A stretch of 64,000 nt of DNA from Lumbricus rubellus (Eukaryota; Annelida; Clitellata; Crassiclitellata; Lumbricidae): contig OX243815.1 in NCBI GenBank assembly GCA_945859605.1, positions 30,604,892 through 30,668,891 on the forward strand. Direction: 5' to 3'. Position 1 is the stretch's first letter. Every line of letters starts with the position of its first letter. Shown here in pieces: positions 35,756 to 55,960 of this stretch. A program made the translations under genes and the position numbers. The notes below the pieces were generated by a model. It saw only the letters and a list, made by a program, of their open reading frames with translations, had not been told where the DNA came from and did not search any database.

Positions 35756-38324
35756 TACTGATTGATTGATTTACTGATTGATTGATTGATTGATTGATTG
35801 ACTGATTGATTGATTGATTTTTAAATCAAGCAAGTAAATTAATCATAGGATGCACATTCGTCGATATTTTAGGTAGTCATGTCTCAAAGACTTGCCAAGT
35901 TATCAAAAACACTCTTTCATTCCCCCTATCATCTTCCACTTCCACCTCTCAACCAACCGTCTCCTATATACCACCCTTCCATCGCTGAGCTCATTGTCTG
36001 TCCTTTAAGTCTCCATGTCTCTCAATTTGTTTGGACGTCTATAAGTACATGATTTACTATGTCCTTGTTTGCTCTTCGCATATCAGTTTACAGACTATTA
36101 CAATAATGCAATAATAAACTGCTAACGATCACACTTGCAAGATACATAATCAAGACTAGCCTACACTTAAATCTATAGTCGCGATGATAACTTTCAAGTG
36201 TGCATGCATTCGTTATAGAAAGCTCATGTTAAAACAATTCCTTCTTCAGGATTCTAGTGTGAGTCGAAGACGACGTGGACGACCAATTCCGCCGGCGTGC
36301 AGTCAACGGTATCATCCTGATGTCGAGGTCCCAACTCAGGCAGGTTGGAAACTCTTCTAATACTCTTCACAACGTATTGAGAATGTTTCCAAAGTGCCAT
36401 AAATGTTTCTATTATCTGTTCTGTTTTTGCTGTCATTGTTGTTATTGCTCTCCAAAATTCATCATCATCATCATTGCTCTCCTCCGTCTGGCCGCGCCGA
36501 CGATGAGGCCTTTACATGCCTCATCGTCGGCGCTCTCCAAAATGAAGGTCGCGCAAGAAATATGAAATAATAGTGTATACAAAGAGATGGAAAGCAACAA
36601 AGAGATGGAAAGCATTAGTTATTGCAATGTAGTTTTACACCATAGAGAATGCATATGCGTAAAGTGCGCAGAAGAACTATTTACCAACAATTATTTCCTA
36701 AATGCATTATTTCCCTTTTTATATAGCCTACGTCTATCATCACTAAAAAACGGATGCTGCTAATTAAAAAGGAAAAAGATGATCATGACTTTGACTCCCC
36801 ACTAGTCCCCAGCGCTTTCACACCGCAAATTATTAAGTGCATGGCCTATTATCAACATTATCAGCTTTAATATAATTATGAGACACAATTTTTGTACATG
36901 TAGAACTGCGTTAATAATCTTTTGTAATTTTCTGTCTTTATTCCGTGATAGGTATGAACAAGAACAAAGTCTGTCATAGAAACAATTTGCTATATGTAAA
37001 GAGAAAGTCGGGATTGTGTATACAATGCATGCCCCTTAGTCAACATGTAGGCTAGGCGAAGAAAGTTAATTCACTCGTAACTATAGTATACCATTTTCTG
37101 TTGCTATTCGACCGGCGGTGGACTGGGAGCGCTCCTGAGTAGACCTATGCAACCTTGAAGGATCACTATATCAAATTAATGTAATAAATATAATCAAATA
37201 AATAAAACATGTCTGATAAATCACTGGATTGTTTTTTTTGCAGATGAATCAACGATCGTCCGTTCTCTTCTGGTCGATAAGAACAATCATCCGAATCTCG
37301 CAATGATCGGTGAGATCGCCGGACAACTTGAATCCCGGATCATCGATTACGTTTTCGCCGGATTAGAACGAAAGTCGAGCTACGGAATCATCGTCCGGAA
37401 CATTCCGGAGGTGACCGATACATATGTCGTTGACCGGCAAACGAAAAAAGTCAATAATATCCCGCTTCAGTTCCGGTTGGTGAAGAGATTTGCGTACGTC
37501 AAGACAAGTCTCAAACCGTTCGGATACAACTTCGACTTCCACCCACAGTTTTCCATCGATATGGCAAGCTTATTATAAATTTAATTGCTAATTAGTAGGC
37601 CTAATTAGTCTATACATGCATGCAAACGCAGGTAGCAAAGAACGTAGGAAACAATTTAAGTTGGAAATAAGCCAAGAAGCAAGGGATCATAATGTTAGAA
37701 GCGTTAATAGCGTACGTGATCTAATAAAGTGTAGATCTATATAAAACCTATAGAATGCATGCGTCTAAGCAAGTGGTGGTTAAGACACACAACAAAACTG
37801 ATTAGGGCCTACTAAACAAAGCGGCATGTCAGTGTATAGGTGAGAAGACCAGTAAATGAACAAGCAATTCGGCGTTAAACTGCGATGCAGTGTCCGCGCT
37901 GTAGTCGGAAGCACCTCTGAGTAGTGATCTTTAAGGGGCGCTATATAAATGGAGAACTAAGAAAATAAATAAACATAGTCTGCGGTACATACATATATTA
38001 CATATACATTCAGACATAAAGCGCAAATTTGAAAGTCAAATTTGCATTATGAAGGCAAATTTGCATTTACGTAAACTATGCAGTTCAACATATTGTTCAT
38101 TTAACTTTCAGGTGAATAAGTATGGACGTCTGAACGTGTGTGAGGCGCAGCGGAAGTTCGAGATATCACCAAGCGATCAGGAGGTCCGCAAGGAATTCTC
38201 TTCCTTCATCGAAACCAATTGTTCTCCAAACGAAACTGAAAACGTCATCATTCTGCTGGACTGTCTTATGCTGCTCGCCAGTGATGACGGAAAGTCACTG
38301 TTCCTATGGCAACAGAAGAAATAA
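32247..38324 (+). CDS. SPATC1: Speriolin (SPATC1/SPATC1L) family protein, complete gene, five coding exons
   Basis: Speriolin is a centrosomal protein of mammalian male germ cells and early embryos. Join 32247-32852, 33723-34829, 36250-36343, 37244-37563, 38112-38324 gives 2340 bases, 779 residues. The C-terminal 160 residues match the speriolin C-terminal domain: NLAMIGEIAGQLESRI, IVRNIPEV, FGYNFDFHPQFSIDM, VNKYGRLN and LLASDDGKSLFLW (mammalian pattern: ILGEIAFQLDRRIL, SNIPEK, GYNGRVHP, VNAYG, LSHDDGKPMFIW). The N-terminal 600 residues are not conserved. They hold a Glu/Lys repeat (EKAEKWSEKAEKRSEK), Ser/Thr/Gln-rich sequence, and a region with 19 Cys (coded 34315-34805). Intron 4 is GC-AG. 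AATAAA at 38383-38388 suggests a short 3' UTR. SPATC1 versus SPATC1L is undecided. Confidence 0.88.
32870..33085. mobile_element. TA-flanked MITE with telomere-like internal repeats
   Basis: Perfect inverted ends of 24 bp (32870-32893 and 33062-33085), beginning gttatagtaagcgggtccct, flanked by TA on both sides. The inside is about 4.5 units of a 31-bp repeat containing ggttagggtcaggttaggca. It sits 17 bp after the speriolin-like exon 1 donor. Tc1/mariner-type target; no coding capacity. Confidence 0.8.
33433..33590 (+). repeat. About 50-bp tandem repeat, three to four units
   Basis: Units contain aagctaaaccctggtagtga followed by cagtcatacaatcaag. Lies in speriolin-like intron 1, 130 bp before exon 2. 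Confidence 0.88.
33723..34829 (+). CDS. SPATC1: Speriolin-like exon 2 (Ser/Gln-rich, Cys-rich)
   Basis: Acceptor atatttcag; donor attaag/gtaagg inside a 13-bp minisatellite. 369 codons, phase 0 at both ends. The second half has pairs and triplets of Cys (CGC, CECDC, KKCCHS, SSCCS), possibly metal-binding; no named domain recognised. Confidence 0.75.
34826..35047 (+). repeat. 13-bp minisatellite containing the exon 2 splice donor
   Basis: About 17 units of gtaagggtttaag. The exon 2/intron 2 border (aag/gtaagg, 34829/34830) is the first unit, so the consensus 5' splice site is repeated many times downstream. Confidence 0.93.
35225..35460 (+). repeat. CAT/CGT-rich simple repeat
   Basis: Imperfect catcat and cgtcgt runs in speriolin-like intron 2. 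Confidence 0.85.
35680..35822 (+). repeat. GATT tetranucleotide repeat
   Basis: Imperfect (TTGA)n with ttgactga and tttactga variants. Confidence 0.9.
36250..36343 (+). CDS. SPATC1: Speriolin-like exon 3 (short linker)
   Basis: Found by phase: exon 2 ends phase 0 and exon 4 needs one preceding base. This 94-bp interval has acceptor cttcttcag, donor cag/gttgga, and encodes SRRRRGRPIPPACSQRYHP, a basic linker. Too short for homology. Confidence 0.6.
36494..36533. repeat. Perfect hairpin (16-bp arms, 8-nt loop)
   Basis: Arms gcgccgacgatgaggc (36494-36509) and its exact complement (36518-36533). The 12-mer gctctccaaaat occurs just before (about 36448) and just after (36532), as direct repeats around the segment. 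In speriolin-like intron 3. Confidence 0.85.
37113..37215 (+). repeat. SINE tail fragment
   Basis: ggcggtggactgggagcgct, cctgagtag, cactatatcaa and an AAATAA-type tail. Diverged 3' part of the common SINE. Confidence 0.5.
37244..37563 (+). CDS. SPATC1: Speriolin-like exon 4 (C-terminal domain, first part)
   Basis: Acceptor ttttttttgcag. Encodes IVRSLLVDKNNHPNLAMIGE to HPQFSIDM. No GT is available at the required phase; the intron starts with GC (atg/gcaagc), a known minor donor class with strong +3 to +5 match. Confidence 0.88.
37868..37965 (+). repeat. SINE fragment, 5'-truncated
   Basis: ttcggcgttaaact, gcagtgtccgc, gtcggaagcacctctgagta and gcgctatataaat. Matches the 3' half of the SINE; lies inside the GC-AG intron. 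Confidence 0.7.
38112..38324 (+). CDS. SPATC1: Speriolin-like exon 5 (end of C-terminal domain)
   Basis: Acceptor aactttcag. Encodes VNKYGRLNVCEAQRKFEIS to LLASDDGKSLFLWQQKK and TAA. VNKYG directly continues the DM of exon 4, as in family members. Confidence 0.9.
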   Translation: MNKYGRLNVCEAQRKFEISPSDQEVRKEFSSFIETNCSPNETENVIILLDCLMLLASDDGKSLFLWQQKK

Positions 38325-38382
38325 GATACATTATGTATGCGCAATAGAAGTTGCCAATTAATTAATACTGTTTTGCAGAGAA

Positions 38383-38388
38383 AATAAA
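38383..38388 (+). terminator. Poly(A) signal of speriolin-like gene
   Basis: AATAAA 59 bp after the stop codon, the first in the region. Confidence 0.6.
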
Positions 38389-40861
38389 TCACTTGCAATA
38401 TTTATCATCTGTAAAGACAAGGTCTAAGATTTCTCTCTAAGAATCATGAAACTAATGCAGAACTTCTCATCTGCAGAATGATTAATTTCACCTTCCAAAA
38501 TATTTAGAATATCCAGTATATTAAGTCCTATATACTCAGTATTCTTTCGCTTCTTCAAGTTGAAGCGCCAGCTCTCTCAGACAACTTTCGAAGTCAAGCA
38601 TGCTGCTTCAGTCAAGATATTGGAATAGCCTATAGGCTGCCCTTCGTAGGCTATAACGTAGCCTATTATAGCGCAGAGCATTAAAGCCATTAAATAATTA
38701 GCGCTTAAATTTTGATATTTTGGGATGTGCATTGTGCAGCTAGATGAAACACGGGTAAGCTTGATGATAGTATTTAATTGAATGCTAATTTATGTTTAAG
38801 CGATATGATGCGGTTTAATATTTTCAGCCACGGTTCGAAACTCCGACATCTAGCTGGACCCAGCGCTCACTTTGCTCAACACCTTCAATATCTTGCTCGA
38901 TCAGGAGTTCTTTAATAGACTAAGTACTATCAGCTGTGTCAGCTTAGCAATAAAAAGTGCTGTAATATGCCAAACAATTTTTTCCGAGGGAAATGGCCTC
39001 TCTTGTCATAAGCCCTCGTCAAATCTCGATCCTCCTTCTCAGCTTTTCACAGCTACCGTACCCGTTCGCTAACTACTGCTGCCACCCTTTCCTTGATGCA
39101 TGCATTCTGCATACATAGCTTTAAGTTTACTCTGTCCTCCCTAGCCGAATAACATGTATGTATGTATGTATGTATGTATGTATGTATGTATGTATGTATG
39201 TATGTATGTATGTATGTATGTATGTATGTATGTATGTATGTATGTATGTATGTATGTATGTATGTATGTATGTATGTATGTATGTATGTATGTATGTATG
39301 TATGTATGTATGTATGTATGTATGGACTATGTATGTATGTGTGTATTTTGTGTATATGTGTGTATGTGTGTGTATGTATGTGTATGTATGTGTATGTATG
39401 TGTGTATGTGTGTATGTATGTATGTGTACATGTATGTGTGTATGTATGTATGTATGTATGTATGTATGTATGTATGTATGTATGTATGTATGTATGTATG
39501 TATGTATGCATGTATGTATGTATGTATGTATGTATGTATGTATGTATGTAGGTATGTATGTATGTATGTATGTATGTATGTATGTATGTATGTATGTATG
39601 TATGTATGTATGTATGTATGTATGTATGTATGTATGTATGTATGTATGTATGTATGTATGTATGTATGTATGTATGTATGGAGCAAACCAGGGAACCTCT
39701 CTCCTCAGTCCTACGCACGTGGTTTCTAATTGGAAAATTATAAGTGGCCTTTACGTAGGTCAGTATCAATGACTTGTATACGATGTACATGCATGATTGC
39801 ACGCGTAGGCCTACATACACGTAAAGAAATAGGTGCTTTTAGTGTTGATGTGTGACATTTGTATCTGGTTATTGTGTTTGAAGTCTGTCAACGGTTTCAT
39901 TCATGCATCAAAGCTTCGCTTGGTGCGAAAAGTAACTGGGATTCACTGGGGAAAACCGCATGGCTATAAATAACCGATGGCTTTCCCATCGACGTAGGCA
40001 ACTTTGCTTGGTTTTAGCTCTACTTAAGCGACGTTTATTTCGCATAATAGGCCTAGACTTAAGGATTTCCGAATAACATAAGAGATACGAAAATCTGATG
40101 TTGGAACAAACACGAAAGTTGAAACGGAAAACGTTCTGTGTAGACCCTTTGACTTTCATGCAAGAGGGGAAGCTACATGGGAATTTAAACACTGACAGGT
40201 AGGCTTGCGTTGTATTGAGCTTTCGTTATCACACAAATGGGTCTAGGCCCTACATGTTATTTCTAAAAAGATTACGCGACTGATAACTTTCGAATCTAAT
40301 AGTTCACTGAAATTGAATTGTGCTAATAGTTATTCAACTCCGCCTCAGACTATCTATAAGGAGACTTGAGTTTATTTCAAACAAGGACAAAAACGAGGGT
40401 AAACAAAACGCAACAAATTCACTTCACAAATTAAGACGATTATAGGCCTATGATGTAAGACCGTGTAGTCTATTATGACTGCACGCAGACAAACCTGCAT
40501 GCATTCACGCCATACGAATGAATAGGGAAATTCCTCTTTTCGACAACAGTAAGCTTACTGTTGATATGCATGCAAAGCCGACATAGATAATAATGTTATG
40601 TGTATTATGTGTGCGAGGGAGATGTTCATTGAACTATAAATAGATCACACCGGAAAACTCTTTGGGAATTTTTGTACAGTGAGCAATTTTAAAATTGTTT
40701 AGTTATTCCATGATGTCTTCGGTTAAACTTCTCCGACATAAAGTCAACCTGCACGTAGAGAAATAAGTTTAACACGTCATATACGATTTATATAAATGAC
40801 CTTACACTCAACGGCAAACCTACCAATTGCCAATGAGCGTATGTTACAGCACAGCCTACAG
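38389..40861. other. Gene-free stretch
   Basis: Contains the TATG microsatellite; no coding region or other repeat recognised on either side of it. Confidence 0.4.
39152..39680 (+). repeat. TATG tetranucleotide microsatellite, about 530 bp
   Basis: Long, nearly perfect (TATG)n with a tgtgta-rich interruption at 39327-39430. All ORFs through it (Met-Tyr-Val-Cys on plus, Thr-Tyr-Ile-His on minus) are artefacts of a stop-free 4-bp unit. Confidence 0.97.
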
Positions 40862-41009
40862 CAGTGGCGTAGATAAGGGGTTTAGGGGATAAACCCCCAT
40901 TGGCTTACGAAAACGTTTTTTAAAGGTTATTTATCCACTGATATAAGAAAAAACAAGCATCCGGCCATAAAACCCCCACCCCCATCAGAAATTCCTGGCT
41001 ACGCCACTG
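40862..41009. mobile_element. hAT MITE (148 bp), CAGTGGCGTAG ends
   Basis: Perfect 11-bp inverted ends cagtggcgtag / ctacgccactg and exact 8-bp duplications gcctacag at 40854-40861 and 41010-41017. The CAGTGGCG terminus is typical of hAT elements in animals. Confidence 0.92.
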
Positions 41010-41096
41010 GCCTACAGCCCTACAGTATATGCGTTCCAATCAAGACTACATTACTTTGAGTTTGACAGTTTGACATTGCGGGAAGATGGTTGTATA

Positions 41097-41265
41097 CATG
41101 GGAGCATGGGGCATGCGGAAATACATGTAAGGGTGCATGTTGTGCAATTCTTTTGTGAGAATAAATCAAATTTGGTTGAAAACCAAAAAGTAATAGTTAA
41201 AATAGGTGTCAAGTTTCCAGTGCGGGGGCAAGCGCCCCTCTTGCCTTTATATGCGGCTACCCATG
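41097..41265 (-). mobile_element. hAT-like family A, diverged copy
   Basis: Its right part (aagtaatagttaaaatagg, ttccag, gggggcaagcgcccctcttg, ctacccatg) aligns with the right end of the element at 48251. Target duplication not recognisable; old copy. Confidence 0.5.
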
Positions 41266-41535
41266 TGTAACAGCATATATTATATAGCTTGCAGATATTC
41301 ATGTGAAAATCTCCATGTGTCTGTTTCTAAAGGCTAGGCACTACGTATTCTTGGCACTACGTAAATTAGGTCTAGCCATGAAAAGACTACACAGAGCAAA
41401 TAGCGATTCCCTGTTTCGCCTTAAAAAAGAAACAGACACCGGAACAGATGTTCTTAGAAAAAACAGAGATCGGAAGCGTCAAAGAGAACGTCGTTACTTT
41501 GTATGATTGGAAGAAAATAATAGGCTAATATTATA

Positions 41536-42787
41536 CCGGGTGGCGCATAAAAAACGTCCCCAAACTTTGTTAATCTGGCAAAGATCTAATTTCAGAGATA
41601 TCAAATATTAATTTACACCAAAATGTTAAGCAATCATTTCTGTGCACACATGTCAAATTTCAAGAGAGTATGTTTATTATATCACACTCTGCGGCAAGGT
41701 TATAACGTCGCACCTGTTAAAATATTTTGCACAAAACTACGTCATTAAAAACGTTCCCAAACGTTGTTAACCTGGCAGGCTGGCAATTAAACAATTTTAA
41801 AGATAAACTAAATCATAGTACATCAAACTAATCATAATTCATATTTGTACAACACAGCCAAATTTTAGCTAAAAATACTCAACCGTTTGAGAGAAATTGT
41901 TGTTAGAACTGTATGACCCATTGCCAAAATTTTGCACAGTTGTTTAATGATGATGTTTTACGCGAGCAAATGTTTGATTGATCCTCCGCTTTCTCTTGTA
42001 ACGACCCTTAAACGCTATTTCCACTGTCCTGTTGACTTCTGTAGGCCTATTTGTGTGTCGTCTAATAGAGACCATTAATTTTTTACTTCAATGACCTGCT
42101 TAAGTTCGTCAGCATTAATTTTAGAAACAATTTTCTGCGACCAGCATACACATTACACAAGCTCCTTTGGGGCGCTCCATGCATAGTAGAGCATAGGATT
42201 TAGATCGGGAGAGTTTGGAGGCCAGGCATCACTGTGGATAAAATCAGGGATGTTTGCTTGAAGAAATGCTGATCCAATCTGCAACGATGTGAAGGAGCAC
42301 TGTTTTGTTGAAAGATGTAGGCCTAATTGTCATCAGGATTGAGTCTACGTACGTACTAGGCCTATACGACGTTCGGGAATGAGCTTATCGCGTAACAAGC
42401 CAATGTAATAGGCCTACTCTCCATTGACTTTGGTTTTCCGAGGATCAATGACGATGATGTGTGTTTTACCGTGCATCGAAACTCCAGCAGATGCCATTAA
42501 ATTTGTTTAGAGAAACGACTAGTCTCATGATAAAGTCTTACTGGCGCAATTGAAGACTTTCGTTCGCGGCAAAGTAAATGACGTAGTTTTGTGCAAAATA
42601 TTTTAACAGGTACGACGTTATAACCTTGCCGCAGAGTGTGATATAATAAACATACTCTCTTGAAATTTGACATGTGTGCACAGAAATGATTGCTTAACAT
42701 TTTGGTGTAAATTAATATTTGATATCTCTGAAATTAGATCTTTGCCAGATTAACAAAGTTTGGGGACGTTTTTTATGCGCCACCCGG
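41536..42787 (-). mobile_element. Tc1/mariner-type transposon with 211-bp inverted repeats, decayed
   Basis: Flanked by TA (41534-41535, 42788-42789). Terminal inverted repeats 41536-41746 and 42577-42787 differ at a single base, starting ccgggtggcgcataaaaaac. A shorter echo of the tip (aaaaacgttcccaaac) follows the left repeat at 41747. On the minus strand near 42185-42235 a frame reads HSDAWPPNSPDLNPM, the conserved catalytic-region block of Tc1/mariner/IS630 DDE transposases. No long ORF remains, so this is a dead or deleted copy. The near-identity of the repeats suggests either recent insertion or conversion. Confidence 0.88.
42185..42235 (-). pseudogene. Transposase remnant (Tc1/mariner DDE region)
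   Basis: Encodes HSDAWPPNSPDLNPM. D in HSD and the PDLNP block are family hallmarks; the rest of the enzyme is missing or frameshifted. Confidence 0.7.
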
Positions 42788-42829
42788 TATGTGATATATA
42801 CAAATTTACAGATGGAAACCTGTATGAAA

Positions 42830-42949
42830 ATGCCCATGTTCTCATGTTCTTAATCTCCCAATTTGTAGGCCCTATTTTCAAGCTCTTGCTAAAAAATTTA
42901 ACCATGACTATTGTATTTTGCCCCTCTTGCAAAAATATCTATGCGCCCA
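42830..42949 (+). mobile_element. hAT-like family A, right-end fragment
   Basis: ttcaagctcttgctaaaaaa, ttttgcccctcttgcaaaaa and atgcgccca align with the right end of the element at 14034. Interrupted by the retroposon that follows. Confidence 0.5.
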
Positions 42950-42957
42950 GGCTGTGA

Positions 42958-42961
<4 letters not shown>

Positions 42962-43013
<52 letters not shown>

Positions 43014-43384
43014 ACCGAGGGACCAGTGCCCGTAGGTGCCCGATGCCATTCTCGTTATTCCGCGCCAGGTTTGTCTCCCCAAGGCAGCGTGTGTTAGGTC
43101 CTGCAGTGGTGCTCCACACCATTACTGGCATCAAGTTACAATCGTGTTTTTCTTTTGCTGTCAGCGCATCGCCACTCATCTGACAAACCCCTTCTTGGGG
43201 ATTGGTGCCGCCCACGTTAGCCAGCTCTTTCAGGGTTCCTGCTGGGCCTGTCCACCTCGCGAAGCGCCCAAGGTGGTACTTCGGTCGAAACCTTCACCAC
43301 TGATGGCTTAGCCCCAGCAGGCAATCCCCTACTTGGCTGTTGCCACCCCCCACCGCTTTGAGGTGTGGGTCGGTCTTTGGGGGG
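42962..43384 (-). mobile_element. Retroposon with (TGA)n tail
   Basis: Flanked by 12-bp direct repeats ggctgtgacatc (42950-42961 and 43385-43396). On the minus strand about 370 bp of unique body ends in about 18 TGA units (42962-43013). Length, simple tail and target duplication fit a SINE or a 5'-truncated LINE. Family not recognised. Confidence 0.75.
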
Positions 43385-43554
43385 GGCTGTGACATCAAAG
43401 GAAAAATAATTTGTTTCATCTTTAAACAAAACAAATAATTATAATTGCAGAGGTTCAGATACTAGCGACGTCTTCAAACTATACACGACCATCACATCAA
43501 ACAAATTTTTTAAATAATTATTTGCCCCTACTAAATCGTGCGAGAAATTCTTCA

Positions 43555-43729
43555 ACCAGAGGCGCTCCCGACTACAGAGCGGACACTGCTTCGGAGTTTC
43601 ACGCCGAAGAGCAGCAATTGCGAGTGAAGGGCTTGCTCATGGTCCCTACGAGATGGCTTTGAGGTGGATTCGAACCTGCAACCCTTCGGCTGCAAAGCGA
43701 CGAACATATCCACTACACCACCGGGCCTC
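43555..43729 (-). repeat. tRNA-derived SINE
   Basis: On minus: ggcccggtggtgtagtggat (A box), ggttcgaatccacc (B box), body and gggagcgcctctgg. Ends 110 bp before the TRAF2-like start codon. Confidence 0.85.
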
Positions 43730-43840
43730 ATAATGGTAGCAATGCAATTGACATCTATTATATAGCTATTCAATAGTATTCATTCGTCAATGCAGGAATT
43801 AACCTATATAACGCTAACCAACCTGTTGCTTACAGTCAGC

Positions 43841-53344
<9,504 letters not shown>

Positions 53345-55254
53345 TGTCTGAATTAACGGACACTTCTGTAGCTGCTGGTGGGAGTCGAAGTGCTGATTCA
53401 AGACTGCAGAAGCAATTCCTCCTATACGGCTATGGGACCTACATGTATGTCTTGATCTGAGCAATGTGCTGTCGTCCTGTCTCTGATCCTCCTGCATTGT
53501 GGGAAAATAACGGCTTTGCCTTGAACTCACACATACTGTAATATACGCTGCATTTTAATCAATTAATTATAGGCTTCACTGGAATAGTTTGTATTATAGA
53601 TTAGAATCATTAGACTATATCACAGCACTCGGTATATTAAATCACTCTTTATACAGTACTGTAGTCTATTGGGAGGTTTTACCCTCCTATTGTCTTCTCC
53701 GTTGTCTCTTCTCATTCGCTTCTTCCTATCTCTTCTCTTCTTCATTCCTTCATTTTTTTCTTCCCCTTTCTGATTCTCCTTCGTCTTATTTATAACCTAA
53801 CCCTCTTTTCAGCCACCGCATTTTGTCCAATCATGGTATACCGTACCCAAAAGTTTGTCGAAGCTGAATGGGCCTTCTGGTAGACCATTAATTCATTCAT
53901 TCATTCATCCATCCATCCATTCGTTCATTCATTCATTCATTCTCCTTCTCCTGAGTTTATTGTTTATTATCGTGTGCATGCGAGACTGCAGGGGCGGCTC
54001 GCAAATGTAGCCATCTGCAGAGGGTTCAACTTTAAACCCTGTCACAGCGAGATCATCTTGGCTCCACTTATAACGCTCTAACCAACGCAACTATAACGAG
54101 CATACACTGGCCATGTATGCACTGCTGTACTGGGAAGACCAGGTGGTCCTCATAATTATTACCGAGGCTAAGAAAATGAAGTCGATAGCAAACTGAGAAA
54201 ATGGGGAAAATATAAACTATACTTCTTCTGCTTCTTCTTTTCCTTCTGGCTATAGGAAGAAGAAGCATATAGTTCTGCACTTAAGTTTATACAAATGGCT
54301 GTTTCTCGAGTTATATTATTATATTATTACGTTATTGCTGTTCTTTTAGTTCTTCTATCATTTACTTTGAAACCAATCAGTTTACAGTTATACAGTTGCA
54401 AATCACATATTCAAAGGAGAATGTCCACAAGGATAAGCCCAGAATGGATCGCTGATCCCGCTAATAGGGACACCTACGTAGGCCCTATACGTATAAACAA
54501 GCCAGTGCATGGAATTCGATTGCGTTTATAACTAAACTTCGACGAATGAACAATCGAATCATGTGAGAGTTAGGCTATTCGTGTGAAACATGAATAATTA
54601 TTATTACGGAAGAGAGGCACAGTGGGCGCAAGTGTCATTGTAACCATGGTGATTGTAGTTGATGCTATTGCCGATGCGCTTCAGTCACGACTTCCTCTCG
54701 TCTCTCGGATAAAGTATCTTAACAAACCATGAACCTTTTTTAAGCTAATAATTTTATGTATAACATTGCATACATATAGTTACATACCCTGTATACATAC
54801 CTACTTACTTATACATGTATGCGTGTATCCCATTCATGCCGGTGTTTATTCGCACTTCATGGATGTAACTAGGGTCTTGTATTAATTTACTGATCACAAA
54901 CTATAAAACGGTTATATTTGTTTATCTTTCTGTCTATCCGCCTAAGACTTATAATTGTTGAACATAATGAGTTTGCTTATAGAAATTCAATGCCTACAGT
55001 CATCGTATTTTCAATGCAGATATAACTCTCGACCCATTTATGATTTATCATCTTTTCAGTTCCAAATTTGGACACAAATCGAAATGGAAGGGTAGAGAGA
55101 ACGTTCTGGTCAACCCATCCAACTGGGTTCTGTAAGCGAAAATGACGTGATGACAGGGTGATGGCATGGTTTCTGTAGGGCTTTTATTTGCAGTAGTTTT
55201 CATTTATTTTATTTTATTGGCTTTGACATAAATTCCATCGACGCAATAGTGGTC
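53345..55254. other. TRAF2-like 3' UTR and intergenic DNA
   Basis: Contains ATTAAA near 53637 as a possible weak poly(A) signal and a (CATT)n tract at 53891-53942. No gene recognised; the short hydrophobic ORF at 54295-54531 has no family motif. Confidence 0.4.
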
Positions 55255-55672
55255 CTTCTTCTTCTTCTTTTTCTTCTTCCTTTCTTCTTCTTCTTCATCT
55301 TCTTCATCATCATCTTCTTCTTTTTCTTCTTCTTCTTCTTCTTCTTCATCCTCCTCCTCCTCTTCTTATTCTTCTTCCTTTCTTCTTCTTCTCTTCTTTT
55401 TTCCCCTCATCATCTTCTTCTTTTTCTTCATCATCACCTTCTTCTTCATCCTCCTCCTCCTCCTCTTCTTCTTCTTCTTCTTCTTCTTCTTCTTCTTTTT
55501 CCTCTTCTTCTTCTTCTTCTTCTTCTTCTTCTTCTTCATCATCATCATCATCTTCATCTTCCTCCTCCTCCTCTTCTTCTTCTTCTTCTTCTTCTTCTTC
55601 TTCTTCTTCATCCTCCTCCTCCTCTTCTTATTCTTCTTCTTCCTTTCTTCTTCTTCTCTTCTTCTTCCTTTG
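55255..55672 (+). repeat. TTC microsatellite with TCC/TCA variants
   Basis: About 420 bp, homopyrimidine on plus. ORFs of Leu/Phe/Ser and Lys/Arg/Glu runs are artefacts. It resumes after the inserted SINE at 55795-55960. Confidence 0.95.
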
Positions 55673-55683
55673 TTTGTTTGTTT

Positions 55684-55794
55684 GTATGTGCACTTGTTAT
55701 AGCGCCCCTTCAAGCTCCCTACTCAGAGGCGCTCCCGAATGCAGAGCGGACACTGCATCGGAGTTTCACGCCAAAGCGCTGAGCAATTGTGAGT
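55684..55794 (-). repeat. SINE fragment inside TTC microsatellite
   Basis: gtgcacttgttatagcgccc, tactcagaggcgctcccgaa, ggacactgcatcgg and cgctgagcaattgtgag; 3' half of the common SINE with (TTTG)n beside its tail. Confidence 0.85.
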
Positions 55795-55811
55795 TCTTCT
55801 TCTTCTTTTTC

Positions 55812-55855
<44 letters not shown>

Positions 55856-55960
55856 CTTCTTCTTTTCCTTCTTCTTCTTCTTTTTTTTTCTTCTTCTTCT
55901 TCATCCTCCTTCTCCTCCTCCTCCTCATCTTCTTCCTCGTCATCTTCTTCTTCATCAATC

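Noticed and set aside
39053..39820. ORFs of up to 255 codons in the TATG repeat
   Set aside because: Pure translation of a tetranucleotide repeat.
54295..54531. 78-codon ORF with hydrophobic N-terminus
   Set aside because: Looks like a signal anchor by chance in AT-rich DNA; no homology recognised.
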